Of a stretch of 64,000 bases of DNA, positions 35,665 through 42,358 are shown one piece after another. The position numbers and the translations under genes were made by a program. This DNA comes from PALSA-1296 sp038210275 (GTDB lineage Bacteria; Bacteroidota; Ignavibacteria; Palsa-1295), in assembly GCA_038210275.1 (NCBI GenBank), contig JBBQWV010000011.1, positions 50,633-114,632 on the forward strand, in the 5' to 3' direction. Within the stretch, counting starts at the first letter, position 1, and each line of letters starts with the position of its first letter. The notes beneath the pieces are model-generated. The model searched no databases. It had not been told where the DNA came from and was given only the letters and a program-made list of their open reading frames with translations.

Positions 35665-35667
35665 GGA
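35600..35667 (+). repeat. Left direct repeat: recG 3' end joined to RecG frame
   Basis: 68 bp covering the last 20 codons and stop of recG plus 3 bases. It matches 36485-36552 at 61 of 68 positions. The first 22 bases are identical. All seven differences fall on third codon positions and are silent. Confidence 0.9.
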
Positions 35668-35693
35668 AATAAAAAATGCATATTTGACTAACA

Positions 35694-36290
35694 ATGACTG
35701 AAAAATTAGGAAAATATAATGTTGCTAAAGAAGAGAGTGATATTCTTCCAAATCTTCTTGGGCTTACAAAAAAGCATGAAATAGATGAAGCGGAAACAGA
35801 GGGTATTCTTGAAGCTCAGACCATCGTTATTGAAGAGCTTTCAGATGAGACACCGTTCGATCTCGAATATCTCTATCATATACACGAACTTGCTTTCAAA
35901 AAGCTTTGTCTATTCGCCGGAAAACTCAGAACAGTAGATATGTCGAAAGATGGATTTCGTTTCCCGGCGGCGAAATATTTATTGCAATCCATGGGTTCAT
36001 TCCAAAAGGAAATACTTTCGTATTTGCCCGATTCATATTCCGACACAGAGTCGCTTATCCGTGACATTGCAATAGTACATGCAGAGCTTCTTTTCATTCA
36101 TCCCTTTCGCGAAGGTAACGGAAGAATTGCGCGTATTCTGGCAAATGCAATGGCAATAAAGCAAGGCTATGCGTTGTTGCAATTCGAGAAAATAAAAGGA
36201 AGGTATATACAGGAATATATTAAGGCTGTACAAAAAGCGGCTGACAAGGACTATTCGCCGATGGAGAAGATTATACGGTCGATTTTTTGA
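35694..36290 (+). CDS. Fic family protein without cis inhibitory motif (candidate toxin)
   Basis: The protein has 198 residues and is a compact Fic core with complete catalytic loop H136-PFREGNGRIAR-147 and the target-binding flap region FAGKLRTVDMSKDGFRFP. The HPFx(D/E)GNGRxxR loop with intact His and Arg predicts an active nucleotidyl transferase. Unlike the 392-residue Fic at 7721-8899 it contains no SxxxEG motif, so inhibition must come from elsewhere, most likely the small convergent gene whose end overlaps it by 20 bp. It lies 29 bp after recG within an 885-bp unit bounded by duplicated recG ends. Cellular target unknown. Confidence 0.88.
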   Translation: MTEKLGKYNVAKEESDILPNLLGLTKKHEIDEAETEGILEAQTIVIEELSDETPFDLEYLYHIHELAFKKLCLFAGKLRTVDMSKDGFRFPAAKYLLQSMGSFQKEILSYLPDSYSDTESLIRDIAIVHAELLFIHPFREGNGRIARILANAMAIKQGYALLQFEKIKGRYIQEYIKAVQKAADKDYSPMEKIIRSIF

Positions 36291-36447
36291 GCCGTTTTGC
36301 AACACTCTCCGCGATTCTCTTTTCGACGATCGGGGAAAGTGTAATGCCTTCAATATGTGATGAAGCCATTACCGAACGCAAAATATCTTCGCGACGTTTT
36401 GCCGGATTCTTGAGATATTGGTTGGTCTGGGTAATCAGCTTTTTCAT
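36271..36447 (-). CDS. Small SxxxEG protein, candidate trans-acting Fic antitoxin
   Basis: The protein has 58 residues from the ATG at 36447; an ATG at 36498 would add 17 residues that run out of the cassette into the repeat. The sequence is helical with a basic end. Residues S29-S-H-I-E33-G34 fit the SxxxE(G/N) inhibitory motif that in class I Fic systems (VbhT/VbhA) is carried by a separate antitoxin. The phrase NQYLKNPAKRRE before it is, from memory, seen in proteins next to Bacteroidota fic genes. It is convergent with fic and the two stop ends overlap by 20 bp. Class I antitoxins are usually encoded upstream on the same strand, so this arrangement is unusual. Confidence 0.7.
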   Translation of the reverse strand: MKKLITQTNQYLKNPAKRREDILRSVMASSHIEGITLSPIVEKRIAESVAKRLKKSTV

Positions 36448-36484
36448 ACATATTAAACAAACTACATTAGTATATTGTGCCGCA

Positions 36485-36552
36485 TGAATACCAGACAAAT
36501 GCTGCTAAAAGAGTCTCAGGAAAGTGAGAGCTTTTTGAGGGTGGGGTGAGGG
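36485..36552 (+). repeat. Right direct repeat: orphan recG 3' end
   Basis: 68 bp partner of 35600-35667. By chance or design it begins at an ATG (36484-36486), leaving a 22-codon frame that reads the RecG C-terminal residues exactly. It is no longer attached to a helicase gene. Confidence 0.9.
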
Positions 36553-36559
36553 GAGAAGG

Positions 36560-37738
36560 CTATTTCGTTAAATTTAGATGGATATAGCTTATTATGTTTG
36601 AATATAAAGTTGTGCTCTGTGTTGGACCAACGTTAGAGCCGGAGGTACTTGTTCTTTCATCATGAAATGAGGCTAATCCTTTGGATAATTGTGAATCTAC
36701 AAACTCAAAGTCAATAGATCCGTCACTTAATACCTTATAAGGTACATTACCAACAATAAAAAATAAATTTTCATATTCTGAGGTAAAAAAATCAGAAGCC
36801 ATCATTTCGTCACTCCGATATGAATAGATATAACTAAAAATGACTTGGCTGAGTAAATGATTATTAGTATCAAATACAATTATAAGAGAAACAATTTTAT
36901 GCATATTAATCCAATTATTAGTTACACCAGTACCACTATAAGATGAATCATAACAAAATGAAAGAGTATCGTTTCTCAGAAAATTATAGCATTGAATGCC
37001 GGTTTTTTTGCCTATCGTGAGTGAGAATGAAACCCGCGAATCAATAGTGTCTCCTGGTGGCAATGGTATATTTGTAAGGGAGATATTTAATAACGTAGGT
37101 ATGACCTTTCTTTTTCGTATTGTGAATTGTTGGGAAAAAAATTTGGTAATATTTCTTTTGCGAATAGAAATGGAAGTGGTGTATATACTATCATTTTGAA
37201 GATAAGGCACGCTGCAAAATATTGTCGAATCGTTAATGCTATAAATGGAAGAGGAATAGATACCTAATTTGACATTAAAACTGTATATATCTGTTCCAAA
37301 CCCATGCCCATTTAATCTTATTGTATCTCCACCATAACCTTGTTCGGGCATGAATGATACCGATGAGAATGAAGTATCATTATCTGGAATAACGGTGAAA
37401 AATTTCGAAGACGATGAGATTATGCTTCCTTTTTTTATTGTAATTTTAGAAGTAATGGCTCCTAATGGGACAGATATTATAAAGTTCGTATCTGTTTGAG
37501 AAATTATTGTTGCTATACTATCCCCGAAAAAAATTTGAACACCCTTACTGTTAAATCCAAATCCTTTTCCCTTTATTTCTACTTGCGTTCCGATTCTAGC
37601 TGAATCCGGAAAAAAATTGGTAATTAATACTGAATCATTTTGTCCAAGGGGTGGCTGTGTAGGCATTTTTTCCCTACAACTTAAGAGAAAAAGGCTTCCC
37701 AAAAAAAGTGAGATGATGAAATTGTAGTGCTTTTGCAT
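36560..37738 (-). CDS. IPT/TIG-domain lipoprotein
   Basis: The protein has 392 residues. Lipobox LFLLSC places the mature Cys at about residue 21, so this is a lipid-anchored envelope protein. Two Ig-like IPT/TIG domains follow: ITNFFPDSARIGTQVEIKGKGFG and VSFMPEQGYGGDTIRLNGHGFG, each with the family's GxGFG turn. The rest (about 215-392) is beta-rich and not recognised. Serine/isoleucine-rich and noticeably AT-rich in codon use compared with neighbours. Its 3' end lies 8 bp from the orphan recG repeat, so it is the gene that probably bordered recG before the Fic insertion. Confidence 0.8.
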   Translation of the reverse strand: MQKHYNFIISLFLGSLFLLSCREKMPTQPPLGQNDSVLITNFFPDSARIGTQVEIKGKGFGFNSKGVQIFFGDSIATIISQTDTNFIISVPLGAITSKITIKKGSIISSSSKFFTVIPDNDTSFSSVSFMPEQGYGGDTIRLNGHGFGTDIYSFNVKLGIYSSSIYSINDSTIFCSVPYLQNDSIYTTSISIRKRNITKFFSQQFTIRKRKVIPTLLNISLTNIPLPPGDTIDSRVSFSLTIGKKTGIQCYNFLRNDTLSFCYDSSYSGTGVTNNWINMHKIVSLIIVFDTNNHLLSQVIFSYIYSYRSDEMMASDFFTSEYENLFFIVGNVPYKVLSDGSIDFEFVDSQLSKGLASFHDERTSTSGSNVGPTQSTTLYSNIISYIHLNLTK

Positions 37739-37898
37739 AGCGGTGTTTGGTTATCTGTTTAAGTAACACCCTTACTCTTCGAAAGTTGCACTCAAAAGGA
37801 ATTTTGGGAAGGTGGGTTCGAGTTTTTTGATGTTTATAAATAGGGATAAGCTCCAGTGAGCAATGCGAACCTATTATTTCCTCTGAAGTTACAAATAG

Positions 37899-38096
37899 AT
37901 GGCAGCAATGGTAATAGATATTCAACCATCTGAAATGGAGCAAATCCAAGAGAGGGCGGAGAAACTTGGTGTTGATGCAGAGACCATTGTGATGATGGCG
38001 ATTTCTAATTTCCTTCCAAAGTCTGACGAGGAGATACAAAAAATTATGAGAGATAGCATCCGCCGACACGAAAACGCATTAAAGCGTCTTGCGTGA
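37899..38096 (+). CDS. Small protein, possible ribbon-helix-helix type
   Basis: The protein has 65 residues (or 62 from the ATG at 37908). The pattern MVIDIQPSEMEQIQERAEKLGVDAE... followed by AISNFL and a basic tail resembles CopG/RHH antitoxin-like proteins: a short beta strand, helix, turn, helix. No toxin partner is next to it on the same strand; the convergent neighbour is an MFS transporter 17 bp away. The assignment rests on pattern only. Confidence 0.5.
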   Translation: MAAMVIDIQPSEMEQIQERAEKLGVDAETIVMMAISNFLPKSDEEIQKIMRDSIRRHENALKRLA

Positions 38097-38113
38097 ATAA
38101 CCCTTTTTTATTA

Positions 38114-39322
38114 TTACTGAATCCTCACCCTCCGCATCATCATCAACCCCGCAACAAAAAAAACAGCAAGTGAGATGATTGCCTGACGTTGCCCGAATGC
38201 GTTTGAAAGCAATCCGAAAACGAGAGGACCAATGACCGCTGAGGCTTTGCCGCAGAAACCGTCGTAGAAGCCGAAGAACTCTGCTGTATGTTCTTTGGGT
38301 GTGAGTAGCGCCATCATCGAGCGCGATGCTGATTGACTGGAGCCAAGCGCAAGTCCCGCAACTCCGGCTACAATATAAAATGCCATAACACTTGAAGTAA
38401 GATATGCACCGATGACTACTGCAAGCCAAATAAAAAGTGTTATCATGATCGTTTGGCGCGGTCCGGTGCGGTCAGTCATATAACCAAAGATGATCGAACC
38501 GATGATGGCAATAGTCTGTACCATTGCAAAAAGAACGATGAGATCACCCGTGGTAAAATTTAGCGTATTTTTCGCGTAAAGTCCTGAAAAACCAATGACG
38601 GTTAGAATTGCATCGTTATACAGAAAGAATGCGATAAGAAATATGGCTAAAGATTTATATTGACGAATATGTTTTGCTGTTTCAATAACGCCGCGAAAAC
38701 TATCGGTGATTATTTTCCACGAATATTTTTTTGCTTCATGGCGGTGCTCAGGAACAAAGAGAAAGATGGGAATAGAAAATATCGCAAAGAGAACTGCAGT
38801 AACTAAAAAAGTCTCAGGATATTTTTTTGTAAGGAGAAGATTCATCGTTGCGGCGATAGCGGCGAGTGAACCGAGATAACCAACGGCAAATCCGATGCCT
38901 GATACTTTTCCGAATTTTTCCGGTGGTGCGATCTCCGGAAGGAAAGCATCATAAAAAACGATTCCACCTTCGAAGCCGGCATTTCCTAAAATAAAAAGAA
39001 GTGCACCAAGAACAATCATGCCCGGCTGCAAGAAATATGTGCCTGCCGTGGCGATCACTGCGACGAAAGTAAAGACAAAGAGCATTCTTTTCTTCGAGCG
39101 CGTCGTATCGGCAATAGCTCCAAGCGCCGGAGCGATAAGTGCTACTAGCAGCATTGAAGAACTCATTGCAATTCCCCAATACAGGTCACCCTTACCATCG
39201 GTGACGATTACGCCGGCATAATAAAGAGGATAGACGAACGTCACCATGATCATCGCGAATGAGCTATTCGCGAAATCAAAGAGCGACCAAGCGGTGATAA
39301 CGGATTTTTTGAGATTTGCCAT
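38114..39322 (-). CDS. MFS transporter, UMF1/ATG22-like family
   Basis: The protein has 402 residues with twelve predicted membrane helices. The N-terminus VITAWSLFDFANSSFAMIM is the hallmark of the UMF1 family, and a typical MFS loop appears as GYMTDRTGPRQTIM (GxxxDRxG). ATG22, the fungal member, exports amino acids from the vacuole; bacterial substrates are not established. The start ATG at 39322 lies only 4 bp from a TATTTTTG box, so its transcript may have almost no leader. Confidence 0.88.
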   Translation of the reverse strand: MANLKKSVITAWSLFDFANSSFAMIMVTFVYPLYYAGVIVTDGKGDLYWGIAMSSSMLLVALIAPALGAIADTTRSKKRMLFVFTFVAVIATAGTYFLQPGMIVLGALLFILGNAGFEGGIVFYDAFLPEIAPPEKFGKVSGIGFAVGYLGSLAAIAATMNLLLTKKYPETFLVTAVLFAIFSIPIFLFVPEHRHEAKKYSWKIITDSFRGVIETAKHIRQYKSLAIFLIAFFLYNDAILTVIGFSGLYAKNTLNFTTGDLIVLFAMVQTIAIIGSIIFGYMTDRTGPRQTIMITLFIWLAVVIGAYLTSSVMAFYIVAGVAGLALGSSQSASRSMMALLTPKEHTAEFFGFYDGFCGKASAVIGPLVFGLLSNAFGQRQAIISLAVFFVAGLMMMRRVRIQ

Positions 39323-39326
39323 AAGG

Positions 39327-39334
39327 CAAAAATA
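39327..39334 (-). promoter_or_regulatory. -7 box abutting the MFS start codon
   Basis: Minus-strand TATTTTTG ending 4 bp before the ATG. If used, the start of transcription would fall on or next to the start codon. Confidence 0.35.
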
Positions 39335-39363
39335 CGATTAAAGGAAAGTTTTTTTTTAGGTAA

Positions 39364-39537
39364 GTCATTTCGAACGGACTCCGTGACGACCGGAGGGAGT
39401 GGCAGAGGTAGTGAGAAATCTATAAATAAAAATAATACAATATCTCTTCGGAGAAAATAAGAATTATATCTTTATTTATAGATTTCTCTCTCCGTCGCGC
39501 TTTCGCTTCGCTACATCGAGACTCCGTTCGAAATGAC
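39364..39537. repeat. TCATTTCGAACGG palindromic element with nested arms (174 bp)
   Basis: Outer arms GTCATTTCGAACGGACTC and GACTCCGTTCGAAATGAC pair with one mismatch. Inner arms GAGAAATCTATAAATAAA and TTTATTTATAGATTTCTC are a perfect 18-bp inverted repeat. No open frame inside. Shaped like a miniature mobile element. Confidence 0.8.
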
Positions 39538-39562
39538 ATCATTAAACCGGCAGCTATATTAT

Positions 39563-40234
39563 TTACCTCAAGACCGTAACCATCCTTCGTAAAATATTTC
39601 CCGGCAGTTCGAGAAGGAGTGGGTAGGTGCCCGATTGAATGTGGTCAAGTCTCGCACGAATAGTATGCCAGCCTATTGAAGGATTTTGTTCTTGATAAAC
39701 TTCCTGAACAATATGCCCTAACTGATCGTAGATCGTAAGTCGAGCATTGGGATATTGCTTATCAAGAAAAAACTTTATCGTTGTTTCATATCCAAATTGC
39801 GGAGCAAGAGGATTCGGAACATTCTGCAGAAGCAGTGGGCTTCCGTTATCGGTGATAATTATCGGATCAGTATTTGGAGTAACAACGGAATCTGTTGCCT
39901 GGTCGCTCGGATCATTAACAGATGGACCAACGATGAGCGTCCCTTCGACGACAACTCTTCCATCGAAAATGCTGAGCGAATTTATTTGCACGACTTCATC
40001 TTTGCCGACAGTAAGTGTGCTTCCATCATTTATGGTTACATTTGCGTCGCGGTTATGACGCTCGCCTGGATAAATGCCGCTTGCAGGTTGCAGCCAAACT
40101 CCGGATTCATTCTCTTCCCAATTCTGCGAATCAGTCCACACTCCGCTTGAAGCAGAACGAAAATCCGCTTGAGCAAATAGAGGAGATGCAGCCATGACTG
40201 CAATAGCAGTGAGGCAAAAAATAATGCGTTTCAT
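39563..40234 (-). CDS. Secreted protein with FlgD/T9SS-like C-terminal domain
   Basis: The protein has 223 residues from the ATG at 40234, which gives a signal peptide (IIFCLTAIAVMAASPLFAQ). The frame is open to 40369, but those codons are not leader-like. The mature N-terminus DFRSASSGVWTDSQNWE and the phrase NVTINDGSTLTVGKDEVVQINSLSI match the beta-helical G8-like start of many Bacteroidota secreted proteins. The C-terminus LLQNVPNPLAPQFGYETTIKFFL ... TIYDQLGHIV is a FlgD-Ig-like/T9SS sorting-type domain. No catalytic residues seen. Probably a minor T9SS cargo. Confidence 0.75.
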   Translation of the reverse strand: MKRIIFCLTAIAVMAASPLFAQADFRSASSGVWTDSQNWEENESGVWLQPASGIYPGERHNRDANVTINDGSTLTVGKDEVVQINSLSIFDGRVVVEGTLIVGPSVNDPSDQATDSVVTPNTDPIIITDNGSPLLLQNVPNPLAPQFGYETTIKFFLDKQYPNARLTIYDQLGHIVQEVYQEQNPSIGWHTIRARLDHIQSGTYPLLLELPGNILRRMVTVLR

Positions 40235-40589
40235 ATTTTGAGGGGGCAAAAAAACGTGGCAAAAAATGCACGGGGAATACCCATTGGAAATGCCAGAAAA
40301 TACTAAGTGGTTCCGTGGTAAATAATGGGGAAAATTCGAGATGTTGAATAGTCTATTCATACGTGTCATTGCGAGGAGTTCGCTTGCGAACGACGAAGCA
40401 ATCCCCTGATTATTTGTAGCGCTTCAAAGTCTGCCAGTATTGCGGAGATTGCTTCGTCGGGCTAAAGCCCTTCTCGCAATGACACATAATAGATTGTGTA
40501 TGAACTATGAATAATTATTCAGGTAACCTTCCGAAATTACAGGCGTAAGATTTTATGTCGGAAAAATTCCGGCATTAGAAAGAACCAAT
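40235..40589. other. 355-bp intergenic region
   Basis: Divergent region between the 39563-40234 gene and the Spy-like gene. It holds repeat copy D (40364-40484). The remaining 230 bases show no open frame with coding character and no clear promoter box. Confidence 0.6.
40364..40484. repeat. TCATTGCGAG palindromic repeat element, copy D (121 bp)
   Basis: Ends TGTCATTGCGAG / CTCGCAATGACA, arms GACGAAGCAATC and GATTGCTTCGTC, inner GGGCTAAAGCCC, with a spacer related to copy A (ATTTGTAGCG). Confidence 0.85.
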
Positions 40590-40988
40590 ATGAAAACAAA
40601 AAATAAACTAACTCTCGTCGCTGCATTCGCAACACTATTTGCTATCTCCACTACATTATTTGCTCAAGAAACAAATAACGATGCGAAGATGGAAAAAAAG
40701 ATCGCACACCGCATTGAGAAGATGACTAAAAAACTGAATCTCACAGGTGAGCAAGTCACGCAGGTCAAAGCTATCTTCGAAGAAAGCAAGCCGCAGATGA
40801 AAGCGGACTGGCAGAAAATGAAGGCTGCACCTAAGGATCAACGCGAAGCGATTCGCGCCGATCTGAAAAAAGATAAAGACGCAGTAAAAGGTAAACTTCT
40901 GGCTGTGTTGAATCCCGATCAGCGCGCAAAAGCCGAAAAATTCTTCGATCGTCATAGAGAGAATGGCGAACACAAAGGGAAAGAATAA
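40590..40988 (+). CDS. Spy/CpxP-like periplasmic helical protein
   Basis: The protein has 132 residues: signal peptide (1-26, TTLFAQ), then an entirely helical, highly charged body. LNLTGEQVTQVKAIFEES is the LTxxQ-type motif of the Spy/CpxP family, followed by a second helix pair ending LLAVLNPDQRAKAEKFFDRH. Spy proteins are ATP-independent chaperones in the periplasm and some relatives bind metals; which applies here is unknown. Monocistronic, followed by a strong bidirectional terminator. Confidence 0.8.
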   Translation: MKTKNKLTLVAAFATLFAISTTLFAQETNNDAKMEKKIAHRIEKMTKKLNLTGEQVTQVKAIFEESKPQMKADWQKMKAAPKDQREAIRADLKKDKDAVKGKLLAVLNPDQRAKAEKFFDRHRENGEHKGKE

Positions 40989-41012
40989 CTTTGTGTTTAG
41001 TAGTGAAAGGTG

Positions 41013-41050
41013 AAAAAAAGCGCCCTGCTTCGGCAGGGCGTTTATTTTTT
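41013..41050. terminator. Bidirectional terminator between Spy-like gene and rnhB
   Basis: Stem CGCCCTGC / GCAGGGCG closed by a TTCG tetraloop, with AAAAAAAG on the left and TTTATTTTTT on the right. It serves both convergent genes. Confidence 0.9.
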
Positions 41051-41051
41051 A

Positions 41052-41720
41052 TTAGTCCTCAAATTCCAAGTTAACTTGCAAATTCTCTTTTAGTTTAAAG
41101 CTCTTGCGGTGTTCGAGGCATTGCCCATGCTCTTTAATAGCCTTCCGATGCTCACGCGTGCCATAGCCTTTATTTTGTTTGAAATTATATTGTGGATATT
41201 CTTCGTGCATCTCGCGCATGATTCTATCGCGTGTGACTTTGGCAATGATCGATGCGGCGGCAATACTTGGTGAGAGGGCATCGCCATCAATGATCGTTCT
41301 GAATGGATAGGAAAGTGTGGTCTTAAAATAATTACCGTCGATAAGAAGTATTTCCGGCTTCAGCCCTTCGAAAGATTCTTCCAACTTCCTTACAGCGAGC
41401 GTCATTGCTTTCATCGTTGCGCGGAGAATATTTATTTCATCGATCTCCTGCGCTGAGACAATGCCGATTCCGGTTGCAAGAGCATTTTCTTTTACGACTT
41501 CATAAAGTTCTTCGCGTTCAGCGGCTGTGAGTTTTTTTGAGTCGTTAAATTTAAAGCAATTTCTGGGAAGTTTGCGATCGAGCGAAAGAAGGACGGCAGC
41601 AGCGACGACCGGTCCTGCAAGGGGTCCACGTCCGGCTTCATCAATGCCAATAATATTCTTCTCGCCACACCGCAGATATTCGCGCTCGAATTTCCAGGAT
41701 ATTTTTCTTGTAAGTGACAA
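41052..41720 (-). CDS. rnhB: Ribonuclease HII
   Basis: Cleaves the RNA strand of RNA-DNA hybrids and single ribonucleotides in DNA. The protein has 222 residues with the active-site motif GIDEAGRGPLAGPVVAAAV (D27, E28), LLIDGNYF with the third Asp, and SIAAASIIAKVTRDRIM. All catalytic residues are present. The frame has no ATG before the catalytic core. The TTG at 41720 gives a leader MSLTRKISWKFEREYL of normal family length. A REP hairpin lies only 13 bp upstream of this codon, so the natural start or promoter may have been altered by the RAYT-REP insertion. Confidence 0.92.
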   Translation of the reverse strand: MSLTRKISWKFEREYLRCGEKNIIGIDEAGRGPLAGPVVAAAVLLSLDRKLPRNCFKFNDSKKLTAAEREELYEVVKENALATGIGIVSAQEIDEINILRATMKAMTLAVRKLEESFEGLKPEILLIDGNYFKTTLSYPFRTIIDGDALSPSIAAASIIAKVTRDRIMREMHEEYPQYNFKQNKGYGTREHRKAIKEHGQCLEHRKSFKLKENLQVNLEFED

Positions 41721-41733
41721 CGTATTTTTCTTT

Positions 41734-41765
41734 AGTGGGACGGACTTTAGTCCGTCCGTCTTTCC
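41734..41765. repeat. REP hairpin, left flank of the RAYT gene
   Basis: GGACGGACT-TT-AGTCCGTCC (41738-41757), a perfect 9-bp stem, preceded by AGTG and followed by GTCTTTCC. It is an inverted copy of 42312-42339 with one additional GACG unit. Confidence 0.9.
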
Positions 41766-41779
41766 TTATTCCGATATCT

Positions 41780-42268
41780 TTATTTCTTTCTCAGGTTTAA
41801 TATAAAGGCATATTCTTCGAATGAGTCGACAAGGTTTTTCTTTGATGGATTGTTCCACATATATTCAATCTTTTCCCCTGCCTCTTTTTCATTTCTGATC
41901 ATTCGGTCAAAATATTCATCTTGCCAAACGGTACCATGTCTTTCGTAAAGGAGATTAATTTTTCTTGCACTCACACCCTTTATAGCTTTCATTATTTCAG
42001 CAAGATTGTACCAAACTCCACTTTCCTTTTCTATCGGACGAAGCAACAGATGAACATGGTCGGGCATAACGACGCCAAATAATAATTCATACTTTTTATC
42101 GTGTCCATCAAGTATGGTCTTCTTTACTTCCAACAAGGCATCAGAATGAAGTTCGCCAATCGCAGAGCGAAAGGTAATAAAATATGAATTTCCCCCTGAT
42201 TGCCAATGAGGAAGAGTTCTTTTATGAATATGGAATTCCGATGTAATCGCTGCTATTCGTTTTTTCAT
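41780..42268 (-). CDS. REP-associated tyrosine transposase (RAYT, IS200-like Y1 family)
   Basis: The protein has 162 residues. The HUH-type nuclease motif appears as VVMPDHVHLLLRP and the nucleophile Tyr lies in the C-terminal helix (EKIEYMWNNP). GTVWQDEYFDRMIRN is the conserved RAYT segment between them. RAYTs bind and cut REP hairpins in single-stranded DNA and are single-copy domesticated relatives of IS200/IS605. The gene is intact and bracketed by inverted REPs 14 bp after its stop and 43 bp before its start, as expected for a RAYT locus. The related palindromes elsewhere in the window are plausible substrates. Confidence 0.92.
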   Translation of the reverse strand: MKKRIAAITSEFHIHKRTLPHWQSGGNSYFITFRSAIGELHSDALLEVKKTILDGHDKKYELLFGVVMPDHVHLLLRPIEKESGVWYNLAEIMKAIKGVSARKINLLYERHGTVWQDEYFDRMIRNEKEAGEKIEYMWNNPSKKNLVDSFEEYAFILNLRKK

Positions 42269-42311
42269 AGAATAAGAATCGATGATGCTTCTTGACTTTA
42301 GATCTCTCCTC

Positions 42312-42339
42312 GGAAAGACGGACTAAAGTCCGTCCCACT
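42312..42339. repeat. REP hairpin, right flank of the RAYT gene
   Basis: GGAAAG then GACGGACT-AA-AGTCCGTC and CCACT: the exact reverse complement of 41734-41765 minus 4 bases. Confidence 0.9.
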
Positions 42340-42358
42340 GAATCCTTTTCATAAATTC

